45,283 nt of DNA from Dehalococcoidia bacterium (lineage in GTDB: Bacteria > Chloroflexota > Dehalococcoidia > Lucifugimonadales > UBA3495): contig JAKUNL010000023.1 of assembly GCA_022451925.1 (NCBI GenBank), positions 1-45,283 of the forward strand, in the 5' to 3' direction. The notes below the pieces were generated by a model that worked only from the letters and a program-made list of their open reading frames with translations, ran no database searches and had not been told where the DNA came from. The position numbers were made by a program, and so were the translations under genes. Shown one piece after another: positions 1-7,192 of this stretch. Each line of letters begins with the position of its first letter. Position 1 is the stretch's first letter.

Positions 1-202
1 CGAACTTGCGGCTAAGGTGAACTCCGTTGGTAATGCTAGGGTTTATATCCCCGTGAACCACGCCGCTTGTCGATTCACACCCCAAGATCTGATCAGCATG
101 GGAGTCAACTACTGTTCTGTGGCGCCGGCTCCGCCGACGATCGTACTGAATGCGCTGAAGGCTACTGCAGCTAACATTAGAGAAGAAGTCAGCAAGAGAT
201 AG
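1..202 (+). CDS. 3' end of a gene, possibly isocitrate lyase/PEP mutase family (partial)
   Basis: The reading frame is open from the first base of the window and stops with TAG at 200-202, leaving about 66 C-terminal residues. The gene therefore starts outside the window. The end pattern, with a loop leading to LISMGVNYCSVAPAPP and then a helix ALKATAANIREE, resembles the C-terminal part of the isocitrate lyase/PEP mutase superfamily, in which a 'dLa.lGv.rvs.gp' strand is followed by an Ala-rich helix. That resemblance is from memory and weak. The GTG at 17 is not a likely start because the frame continues upstream of it. About 190 bases without a recognisable gene follow before the desaturase. 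Confidence 0.4.
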   Translation, partial: ELAAKVNSVGNARVYIPVNHAACRFTPQDLISMGVNYCSVAPAPPTIVLNALKATAANIREEVSKR

Positions 203-393
203 CTGTCATTTATTGAAGATTTAGCTAGGGAACGTAGCGGAAATTCAGAGTAATGTGCTCTCTAATTTGGTGGTGACTAGTGTGTCAAACCGCTATAATT
301 TAAAGTGACTTTCGGTGGGATTAATTAGGCTTACAGAGCTGACCGTCGGAACCCTTAGAATCACGTGAGCCACAGGGGCCACGGGAGAGAATC

Positions 394-1488
394 ATTAGTA
401 CAGAAAACATAATAGGTTCCGCAGTCGGAGTCACACCCAATGCTAGCGAAGATTTCGATTCTGCAGAACCCATCACCAGACGAGAACGCGACAGAGAATA
501 TCTAGAACTGAAACGGCGAGTCAGCGACGCAGGCCTCTTAGATCGGCAATATGGCTATTACGTATGGAAGATACCTAGCGTTGTGTTCATGGTAGCCATC
601 AGTATTGCTGTGATGGTCATATTCAGTGGCACACTCTGGATTCAGATGCTGAATGCTGCATTTCTTGCGCTGACCTTCACGAACCTAGGGTTTCTAGGAC
701 ATGACTCTGGACACCGCCAGATATTCAAAAAAGTCAGACACAACGACTGGGTGTTGTTGGGCGTCGGTTTCTTGACTGGCATGACCCCTAGTTGGTGGCA
801 GGACAAGCATAATACTCATCATCGTGCGCCTAACCAGCTCGAGATTGATGGTGATATAGAAGTGTCGCTATTCGCCTTCACTCAAGAGCAGGCTATGGCT
901 ATGAAGGGTATCGGCCGGATTACTGTGAAGCATCAGGCAGTGTTGTTCTATCCGTTATTGATGTTGACGGCACTGAGCTTGCTGTTTGGTGGCATAGCCT
1001 ATCAGATTCGAAAAGAGCGGATGCGGTACCCGGTTACCGAGCCAGTTCTGGTCGTCGCCGGGCTAGTCTCATACTTGGCAGTGATCTTCTTTTTCTTAGG
1101 CCCCTGGCATGGAATTGCATTCATAGCCGTTCACCGGGCGCTAGGCGGTATCTATATGGGATCCGTGTTTGCCCCAAATCATAAGGGTATGCCCATATTA
1201 GATAAAGAAGACGACATGGATTTCCTCCATCAACAGGTGTTGACAGCTAGGAACGTGGAGGGCAACCCAGTTGCAGATTTCTGGTATGGGGGACTGAACT
1301 ATCAGATTGAACATCACTTGTTCCCAAACATGCCCCGAAACAACCTAAAAAAAGCCCAGGTTGTAGTAAAGTCATTTTGCGAAGAGAAAGGGATACCTTA
1401 TCACCAAACTGGAGTCTGGCAGTCCCATGTGGAGATACTTAGCTTCCTCCATGAAGTGAGTGCTCCTCTGAGACAGAAGAAAGCGTAA
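394..1488 (+). CDS. Fatty acid desaturase (acyl-lipid/acyl-CoA type), start codon unusual
   Basis: An integral membrane di-iron desaturase expected to insert a double bond into a fatty acyl chain. Seen: the three histidine boxes HDSGH (about 700-714), HNTHH (about 808-822) and QIEHH (about 1303-1317), with hydrophobic stretches around them. The first standard start is GTG at 583, but the same frame is open back to 343. It encodes a family-typical N-terminus (EYLELKRRVSDAGLLDR, 496-546), so 583 is too late. No ATG, GTG or TTG exists in that extension. ATT at 394 lies 5 bases after GGGAGA and is my best guess, giving about 364 residues. The alternative is ATG at 440, with GGAG upstream, in another frame plus an indel. 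A strong terminator follows the gene. Confidence 0.88.
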   Translation: MSTENIIGSAVGVTPNASEDFDSAEPITRRERDREYLELKRRVSDAGLLDRQYGYYVWKIPSVVFMVAISIAVMVIFSGTLWIQMLNAAFLALTFTNLGFLGHDSGHRQIFKKVRHNDWVLLGVGFLTGMTPSWWQDKHNTHHRAPNQLEIDGDIEVSLFAFTQEQAMAMKGIGRITVKHQAVLFYPLLMLTALSLLFGGIAYQIRKERMRYPVTEPVLVVAGLVSYLAVIFFFLGPWHGIAFIAVHRALGGIYMGSVFAPNHKGMPILDKEDDMDFLHQQVLTARNVEGNPVADFWYGGLNYQIEHHLFPNMPRNNLKKAQVVVKSFCEEKGIPYHQTGVWQSHVEILSFLHEVSAPLRQKKA

Positions 1489-1508
1489 GTCCTTCCAATG
1501 GACTATGT

Positions 1509-1539
1509 AAAAAGGCCGCCCGATCGGGCGGCCTTTTTT
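1509..1539 (+). terminator. Rho-independent terminator after the desaturase
   Basis: A perfect GC-rich stem (GGCCGCCCG pairing with CGGGCGGCC) is flanked by A and T runs, so it can act in both directions. It lies 20 bases after the desaturase stop and also faces the 3' side of the minus-strand monooxygenase gene that ends at 1671. Confidence 0.93.
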
Positions 1540-1670
1540 AATGGAGTTTAAGCCGTGTCTTACTAAGGTCTCGGCCGACTATAGAGTACAGATTAGGAAC
1601 AAACAGAGACTTCGGTTTTACTGAAGACAGTAGGTGAAAGAGGTTTATTTGTATAGGATGTGTTGTATAC

Positions 1671-2756
1671 CTAATCTGGGTTCATGTCTGAGAGCCTGGG
1701 CATTACTTCTTGGGCCAGCATCCGCATGGAATTCTCCCAGCCTTGCTGGTTATCTATGTTGTCATATACCAGAGACAGCAGAGTTCCGAAACCACCGCAC
1801 ATCTCATACAGGTCACGTATCTTTTTTTCAACGGTGTCCGCAGATCCGATTAGCCAAACATGCTCAGCCATGTATTCTGGAGTGACTGCTGAGTCTGGGA
1901 TATCGGAGTCGTGTTTGATTACATGAAGCAGACTAAACTGGTCAAACAAAGGCAGTAGATATTCACCCCAGACCCGACCCAGCATGCCATTTACTGCTTT
2001 GTCGTAAGCTTCGTCATCGGAATTAGCAACCCAAACATCTCTGGTTATGCGCCAATCCCTGCGACTTGGAGTCCTGCCGCTACGATCTGCACCGTCTAGT
2101 ACAGCTTCCCAGTGGCTGATCACGTATTCTTGGTTGAATGCTAGACTCATGGGTATGAACCCGCGCTCCCCAGCTATTTTGAGAGTCTCTGATGCGAAAC
2201 TCACCGAGGCCACCCCGATGGGAGGATGGGGCGGTTGGAACGGTTTTATGTGGTGTTTCAGGGTGCCGTATTGAGGTTCCGGTAAATTGACGTTCCAGAA
2301 CTCGCCTTTATACTCGAATGGTTCGTCCTCTGACCAGAGCCGTAGGATGATATCAATTGCCTCACGTGTCATATCTCGGTGCTGTCCGTTCATGCCGTCT
2401 ACATCAAACATGGTGTAGTCCGTAGGTAGGCCACCCGAACCGATTCCGAACATAAACCGACCCTGCGCCAGATGGTCTAGGTACGCGACACGGCAGGCCA
2501 GTTCCGCGGGATGGTGATAAGGGAGCAAGTGTACTCCAGTGCCCAGGCGGATGTCCTTGGTAAGCATCAATGCCTGGGCTATCATTAGGTCCGGTGATGG
2601 AATAGGCTCCCAGGGTGCGGTGTAATGCTCTCCGATCCAAGCTTCTGAAAACCCCAATTTGTCCGCTAGAACCAGGCAGTCTAGATCCCATTTGTGGGCT
2701 TGGAACACCTCTCGCTCCGGAGGATGAGAAGGCATCATAAAGACTCCGTACTGCAT
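1671..2756 (-). CDS. LLM-class flavin-dependent monooxygenase
   Basis: A luciferase-like (bacterial luciferase superfamily) TIM-barrel monooxygenase that would use reduced FMN or F420 to oxidise an organic substrate. Seen: N-terminal MQYGVFMMPSH strand, AEKLG-type helix (LADKLGFSEAWIGEHY), IRLGTGVHLLPYHHP, and LDHLAQGRFMFGIGSGG, all typical of the family. Length of about 361 residues is normal. The ATG at 2756 is preferred over GTG at 2762 because GGAG lies about 5 bases upstream of it. The gene is monocistronic and divergent from the MFS gene at 2928. Substrate unknown. A second family member lies at 5907-6962. Confidence 0.93.
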   Translation of the reverse strand: MQYGVFMMPSHPPEREVFQAHKWDLDCLVLADKLGFSEAWIGEHYTAPWEPIPSPDLMIAQALMLTKDIRLGTGVHLLPYHHPAELACRVAYLDHLAQGRFMFGIGSGGLPTDYTMFDVDGMNGQHRDMTREAIDIILRLWSEDEPFEYKGEFWNVNLPEPQYGTLKHHIKPFQPPHPPIGVASVSFASETLKIAGERGFIPMSLAFNQEYVISHWEAVLDGADRSGRTPSRRDWRITRDVWVANSDDEAYDKAVNGMLGRVWGEYLLPLFDQFSLLHVIKHDSDIPDSAVTPEYMAEHVWLIGSADTVEKKIRDLYEMCGGFGTLLSLVYDNIDNQQGWENSMRMLAQEVMPRLSDMNPD

Positions 2757-2927
2757 AATCACTCCATAAACTGCTTTATCACCGCGCCTTGCGATGGAGA
2801 ACCTATTCTAGCGTTCGAGAACCAAATGGCAAAGGGTAACGACTAGAAATAGGGTCTTGCCGATGTATATGAGCCTGAAACATGTCTGATTATAATAAAG
2901 ATCCAGTAAGCATTAGACAGAGATGAA

Positions 2928-4223
2928 TTGGTTAGATTTTTGAGTATAGGGAATCCTTGGGGTAATACCAGAAGCGTTTTTTACGGCTGGTGGATGGTAG
3001 CTGTCAGTGGTTTTATCATGATGATTACCTCTGTCCCGATTTTTCAGGCATCTGCGCTTTGGGCTGTTGCTTTGGAGTCGCACTTTGGGTGGAGTCGCAC
3101 CCAGTTAGGGTTAGCCCTTAGCTTCACCCGCATTGAGGGAAGCCTAACAGGGCCGATAGCAGGCTACATGGTCGACCGCTTGGGTCCCAGGTTCATGGTT
3201 TTTACTGGGTTATCGATTCTTACCCTCGGGTTCGTATTATTCAGCCAGGTACAGAACCTTTGGATGTTCTACCTGGCTTATTTCATCATGTCGGTCGGTC
3301 AGGGGCAGGCGGGTTGGCTCACGGTGATGACGCTTCTAAACCACTGGTTCCTTCGCCACCGGGGTATGGCCATGGGACTAGCAATGGTTGGTATGGGGGT
3401 GGGCGGGTTAGTGTTAATGCCATTAATCGCTTGGCTGATCAACCCTGATGCTGATCGGATAGGCTGGCGTCATACGGCAGAGATATTTGCGGTAATCACT
3501 CTGATTTCAGCGTTGGTACTGCCTAAGATAATCCGAAACAAGCCCGAAGATATTGCAGATTATCCGGATGGACAGGCACCGGTGGTCGCTGATTCTGATT
3601 CGCAAGCGAGTGAGGTGGAGCAGAACCAAGAACTGGAATTGACCATCGGCCAAGCACTGCGCACCCAGGCTTTTTGGTGTATATCCTTTGGCCACGGGTT
3701 CGGTTCAATGGTAGTCTTGGCCATCATGTCCCACTTGGGATTGCTTATGAGTGATCTGGACTACGGATTGCAAACCGCTGCTTGGATCATTATGTTGCAG
3801 ACGTCTGTCTCCATCGTATTTCAATTTCTTGGCGGTTGGATTGGGGATTTAATTCCTAAAAATGTGGCGCTTTTCATATTCACCACGATCCAGGGAATTG
3901 GCGTCGTCTTCCTGGTTATTGGTCCTGAGTTGATATATTTCTATGCATTTGCAGTACTGTTTGGCATTGGATTTGGTGGGCGGACACCGCTTACGACGGC
4001 GATTCGTGGCGATTATTTTGGCCGGGCTTCTTTTGGGAAGATACTGGGAATTTCGACTGTTCCTATGAATGTGCTACTGCTAGTTGCAGCGCCAATGGCT
4101 GGGTTTATGCGTGATGAACTTGGTGATTACGATCTGGCCTTCATCACCTTGGCTGGGCTTAATATGGTGGGTGCGATTCTGTTCTTGGTGGCGAGAAAAC
4201 CTAAACTGACTGGAAATTTGTAA
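2928..4223 (+). CDS. MFS transporter
   Basis: A 12-helix major facilitator carrier of about 431 residues in the cytoplasmic membrane. Seen: YGWWMVAVSGF at the first helix, GYMVDRLGPR between helices 2 and 3 (the MFS signature loop), a long central loop rich in D, E and S (about residues 215-245), and a second half with GGWIGDLIPK. The overall look is like the monocarboxylate/oxalate-formate antiporter branch, but the substrate cannot be read from sequence. The start is TTG at 2928 (TTG at 2940 is possible). An ATG at 2923 is out of frame and stops after six codons. A TATAAT lies at 2891-2896 without a good -35. Confidence 0.9.
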   Translation: MVRFLSIGNPWGNTRSVFYGWWMVAVSGFIMMITSVPIFQASALWAVALESHFGWSRTQLGLALSFTRIEGSLTGPIAGYMVDRLGPRFMVFTGLSILTLGFVLFSQVQNLWMFYLAYFIMSVGQGQAGWLTVMTLLNHWFLRHRGMAMGLAMVGMGVGGLVLMPLIAWLINPDADRIGWRHTAEIFAVITLISALVLPKIIRNKPEDIADYPDGQAPVVADSDSQASEVEQNQELELTIGQALRTQAFWCISFGHGFGSMVVLAIMSHLGLLMSDLDYGLQTAAWIIMLQTSVSIVFQFLGGWIGDLIPKNVALFIFTTIQGIGVVFLVIGPELIYFYAFAVLFGIGFGGRTPLTTAIRGDYFGRASFGKILGISTVPMNVLLLVAAPMAGFMRDELGDYDLAFITLAGLNMVGAILFLVARKPKLTGNL

Positions 4224-4368
4224 GTTGCAAGACCAATGCAAATTTGAACGATCTCGTTACCCAATAATGATGCCTGAAAAGACCTGGATATAAAACGCCA
4301 GAGAATATTAAATCCGGCGTCTGATAAGACTTAGTAAGTATATTAATAAGGGCTATTAATAGTCAGGA

Positions 4369-4953
4369 CTAGGTAATACTGCTACTAAGCAATTCCTTCA
4401 GTTCCACTACAGTGGCATCGATCCAGTCTTGAGCCTTCTCAGCAAGGCGAGCGCGACGCTGTTGACCGAATTCCCTTTCCTCTATTGTCGGGTTCTCGTC
4501 CCTGATCGCTTTCTCAATCTCGCCTGTTTCTTTAATCGCAATAGCCGGTCTCTCTATCCAGTGGCAGATATATTTATGGTCAGTGGTGTAAAACACGGCT
4601 ACTGGTATAGACAAGAACTCCCCCCTATTTAGGTATTCGTTCATGATGTCCATATGGCTGTCTCTGGGGAAAATGCTAATCGGAATGCCCGCAGCTTCTG
4701 CGACTCTAGCCAATACCGGTAGTCCACGTACTACATCCCCACACCAGTCTTCGCCAATAACCATCATCTTTGCTGGTCCATTGGGACGTTGAGATAGCTC
4801 TTTAAAGAAGGATACGTCTTCGGCGCTCAAGGTTAGGCCATCGTAGAACCCTTCAAATCGGGCTTTGTTCACTTTGATCTGGTCCATGTAATCAGGGTAG
4901 TTGAACCCCTGGGCATATCTTTCTGGAGTTACTACGCTATCTTCTCGGGCCAT
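4369..4953 (-). CDS. Thioredoxin-fold protein, monothiol
   Basis: About 194 residues. Seen: a central thioredoxin-like segment MMVIGEDWCGDVVRGLPVLA with one cysteine where classical thioredoxin has CxxC, so this is a monothiol member. It is followed by a strand and helix with RDSHMDIMNEYLNRG and SIPVAVFY containing the expected cis-Pro. The ATG at 4953 is chosen over 4983 because AGGAGGAG sits just upstream. It is the second gene after the glutaredoxin-like gene at 5037-5252, separated by about 83 bases, so the two are probably co-transcribed. The likely role is thiol redox work; the partner is unknown. Confidence 0.82.
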   Translation of the reverse strand: MAREDSVVTPERYAQGFNYPDYMDQIKVNKARFEGFYDGLTLSAEDVSFFKELSQRPNGPAKMMVIGEDWCGDVVRGLPVLARVAEAAGIPISIFPRDSHMDIMNEYLNRGEFLSIPVAVFYTTDHKYICHWIERPAIAIKETGEIEKAIRDENPTIEEREFGQQRRARLAEKAQDWIDATVVELKELLSSSIT

Positions 4954-5036
4954 ATCTCCTCCTAATCTAGTGCGGTATTTCACTACATAGTTATGGTCGG
5001 GAACTTTGTCGGGTCAACGACCCGTTAGCCAATCTC

Positions 5037-5252
5037 TCAACCGGTCTGGCCCTCGAATCCGACCTCCACGCGACCATCCGGATAAATGATTATTGGCACC
5101 GTGGCAGCGTAATCAAGGGCGGTGTCCAGGTCGTCTTGGCTCTGGTCCACCCGAATCTCTTGGTACTCGATACCGTCGCGCTTCCAAGCAGCCCTAAGGG
5201 CGTCGCAAGCAGGGCAGACAGTCAATGTGTATACGATTGGGATATCAGCCAT
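5037..5252 (-). CDS. Glutaredoxin-like protein
   Basis: A 71-residue thioredoxin-fold protein. Seen: VYTLTVCPACDALRAAW with a CPAC dithiol at residues 13-16, then YQEIRVDQ, then TVPIIIYPDG, where TVP is the cis-proline motif of glutaredoxins, and a final glycine-rich turn. GGGAG lies 8 bases before the ATG. It is first in a probable two-gene unit with the monothiol thioredoxin-fold gene downstream, which would give a dithiol/monothiol pair. Confidence 0.88.
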   Translation of the reverse strand: MADIPIVYTLTVCPACDALRAAWKRDGIEYQEIRVDQSQDDLDTALDYAATVPIIIYPDGRVEVGFEGQTG

Positions 5253-5366
5253 GAAGAATGCTCCCTAGTCTTTAATAGGCGCCAGGTCAATCAATGGTCG
5301 ATATTCTACAACCAGAGCTCACTGGTGTCATCTTGAGCTAGTAGATATGGCTCGACAGGGAACCTG

Positions 5367-5395
5367 TTGTCCGTCGATACCCACTTGGCTATAAT
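5367..5395 (+). promoter_or_regulatory. Probable sigma-70 promoter for the ABM gene
   Basis: TTGTCC at 5367-5372, 17 bases, then a perfect TATAAT at 5390-5395. Transcription would start near 5402, leaving a leader of about 45 bases before the ATG at 5447, with GGAGG in place. Confidence 0.65.
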
Positions 5396-5446
5396 GCCCA
5401 GGCGCATTATGGGTTAAGAGATAATATAAATGTTCATGGAGGAATA

Positions 5447-5761
5447 ATGTTTGCACTATTCGTAACTGCCAAGATAAAACCTGGACATCGGGCCGAATTC
5501 ATTGAGGCAACTATGGGTGATGCTGTTGGGTCTAACAATGACGAACCAGGCTGCTTGCAATTCGACGTCCACGCCGACCCCACCGATGAGAACACCGTAT
5601 ATCTGTATGAGGTCTACCAAGATAAAGATGCCTGGGAGACAGCGCACCGTTCGGCTCCACACTACACCAAGTGGCGCGAAACTGTATCCCCTTGGTTCGA
5701 CGGTGATCCTACTCGAGTGGAGCTAAGTCCTATCTTCACTAAAGACAAAGGCAAGATATAG
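5447..5761 (+). CDS. Antibiotic biosynthesis monooxygenase (ABM)-family protein
   Basis: A 104-residue ferredoxin-like-fold protein of the ABM/quinol monooxygenase family. Seen: FVTAKIKPGHRAEFIEA, EPGCLQFDVHADP, VYLYEVYQDKDAWETAHRS and PHYTKW, which are the conserved blocks of YgiN-like proteins. GGAGG is correctly placed before the ATG. It is monocistronic, with its own promoter upstream and a terminator about 30 bases downstream. The substrate is not predictable; small quinols are known for relatives. Confidence 0.9.
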   Translation: MFALFVTAKIKPGHRAEFIEATMGDAVGSNNDEPGCLQFDVHADPTDENTVYLYEVYQDKDAWETAHRSAPHYTKWRETVSPWFDGDPTRVELSPIFTKDKGKI

Positions 5762-5792
5762 GTTTTACCAAATTCCCTTTTAACCGAAACTT

Positions 5793-5825
5793 AAAAGGCG
5801 TCCGAATCAACTCAGGGCGCCTTTT
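5793..5825 (+). terminator. Hairpin terminator after the ABM gene
   Basis: An 11-bp stem (AAAAGGCGTCC with GGGCGCCTTTT, one G-T pair) around an 11-base loop, ending in TTTTGTCTTT. It separates the ABM gene from the convergent monooxygenase ending at 5907. Confidence 0.85.
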
Positions 5826-5906
5826 GTCTTTCTTCTCCCAGATTCCCCAACGCTACTGTCAGTTTCGTAGCAGACCGCTGCTTAATGAGGTTGCCCCAAT
5901 AAGGGA

Positions 5907-6962
5907 TCAGCCGCCGCGGAACTTGGGCGTGATCTTTTCGTTGAGCAGGCGAAGCGACTTAACCGTATTTTCCTTAGAGATCAATCCCCTGTTAGTCAAC
6001 ATCAGATTCTTGATACCCATGTCCCTCATCATTGCGATTTGATCTGCCACTCTCTCGGGCCCGCCAATCAACAATTCGCCAACGGACGGGTTAGGGATTT
6101 TGCCGTAGCCTTCTCGCTTCATGGGAGGGCGCTGGATATTCATCTCCATACCATCGGGGTTCCACTCTCTCCTCACAGCTTCCATGTGTTCGTAGGCTTT
6201 GTAGTGAGCAGGTAGATATTCGTCCCAAGCCTGGTCGTTTGTGTCGGCAATATGCATCTCCCGCCAGACCCAAATTTGGTCAAGATTATTCTGAACTGCC
6301 TCGTCGCTAAATCCGGATTCTGACATATTGTCGCGGTACGCTTCTATCTGTTCTGCAGTAGCATCAAATGTGCCGCCTCTAATCAGTACTGGACGCCCAA
6401 TTTTGGCCATCTCGATGACGGATGGGAGGGTAGAGGCAGCCCGCGACAAAGGCGGATGTGGCTTCTGGAAAGGCCTGGGACGAACAGACGGGAACGCCAC
6501 TTTCCAGAATTCACCATCGAACTTTACGTTGTCCGTAGTCCAAGCCTTGATTAGCAGTTCTTCGGCCTCTTCCAGTTGGCGTTTGCCGAGAGCAGGTTCG
6601 GTCCCAAACCCTACGTACTCGTAGGCGTTGTAGTTGGATCCGCGGCCAGTGCCGACCATCAGTCGCCCTTTGGATAGGTTATCCAGCAATGCCGTCTGAT
6701 GGGCGATTCTAACCGGATTGTGGAGGGGCAGTTCGATGATTCCAAATCCCAGTTTGATCCTCGAAGTTTTGACAGCCACGGCGCTTGCGAAGACCAGTGG
6801 GTCGCCGTAGACACACTCGCCGGTGAAATAATGCTCGGCGAACCAGATGGCATCCATCCCCAATTTTTCGGCCAGTACAGCTTCGTCAAGACATTGGTCT
6901 ATCTCTTGATCGTCTCGAGTGTCATCAAATTTCATTGGATACAAGAAATGGCCGAATTGCAT
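5907..6962 (-). CDS. LLM-class flavin-dependent monooxygenase (second copy type)
   Basis: A luciferase-like monooxygenase of 351 residues. Seen: MQFGHFLYPMKFDD, LAEKLGMDAIWFAEHYFTG, RIKLGFGIIELPLHNPVRIA, LLDNLSKGRLMVGTGRGSN and a late GGPERVADQIAMMRDMGI, all family hallmarks. It is clearly a different subgroup from the 1671-2756 protein, so it is not a recent duplicate. The ATG at 6962 has only a distant GGGG upstream. The FMN or F420 choice and the substrate are unknown. A 230-base gap without a recognisable gene separates it from tex. Confidence 0.93.
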   Translation of the reverse strand: MQFGHFLYPMKFDDTRDDQEIDQCLDEAVLAEKLGMDAIWFAEHYFTGECVYGDPLVFASAVAVKTSRIKLGFGIIELPLHNPVRIAHQTALLDNLSKGRLMVGTGRGSNYNAYEYVGFGTEPALGKRQLEEAEELLIKAWTTDNVKFDGEFWKVAFPSVRPRPFQKPHPPLSRAASTLPSVIEMAKIGRPVLIRGGTFDATAEQIEAYRDNMSESGFSDEAVQNNLDQIWVWREMHIADTNDQAWDEYLPAHYKAYEHMEAVRREWNPDGMEMNIQRPPMKREGYGKIPNPSVGELLIGGPERVADQIAMMRDMGIKNLMLTNRGLISKENTVKSLRLLNEKITPKFRGG

Positions 6963-7192
6963 GGCAGTTGGTACCCCTTTTTGGTGAGTGGTTAACGGAG
7001 GTTATTGTAATACTACCTTGGATTGGTTAGCGAAGGCGGCCGTTGAGAATATTGCTTTCAGGTGAGGCCCGTCACTTGGCCCAATGCGGCTGTAATATAG
7101 CGATTCGGCCATGCTGAATGTGACCGGAAAACGAGGTGAGTCGTTTGGAGTATCGCTAGGATGGTTCATACCATGTCCAATTTTAAACCCAC

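Noticed and set aside
2923-2943. ATG at 2923 as the start of the MFS gene
   Set aside because: It is out of frame with the transporter and stops after six codons; the in-frame start is TTG at 2928.
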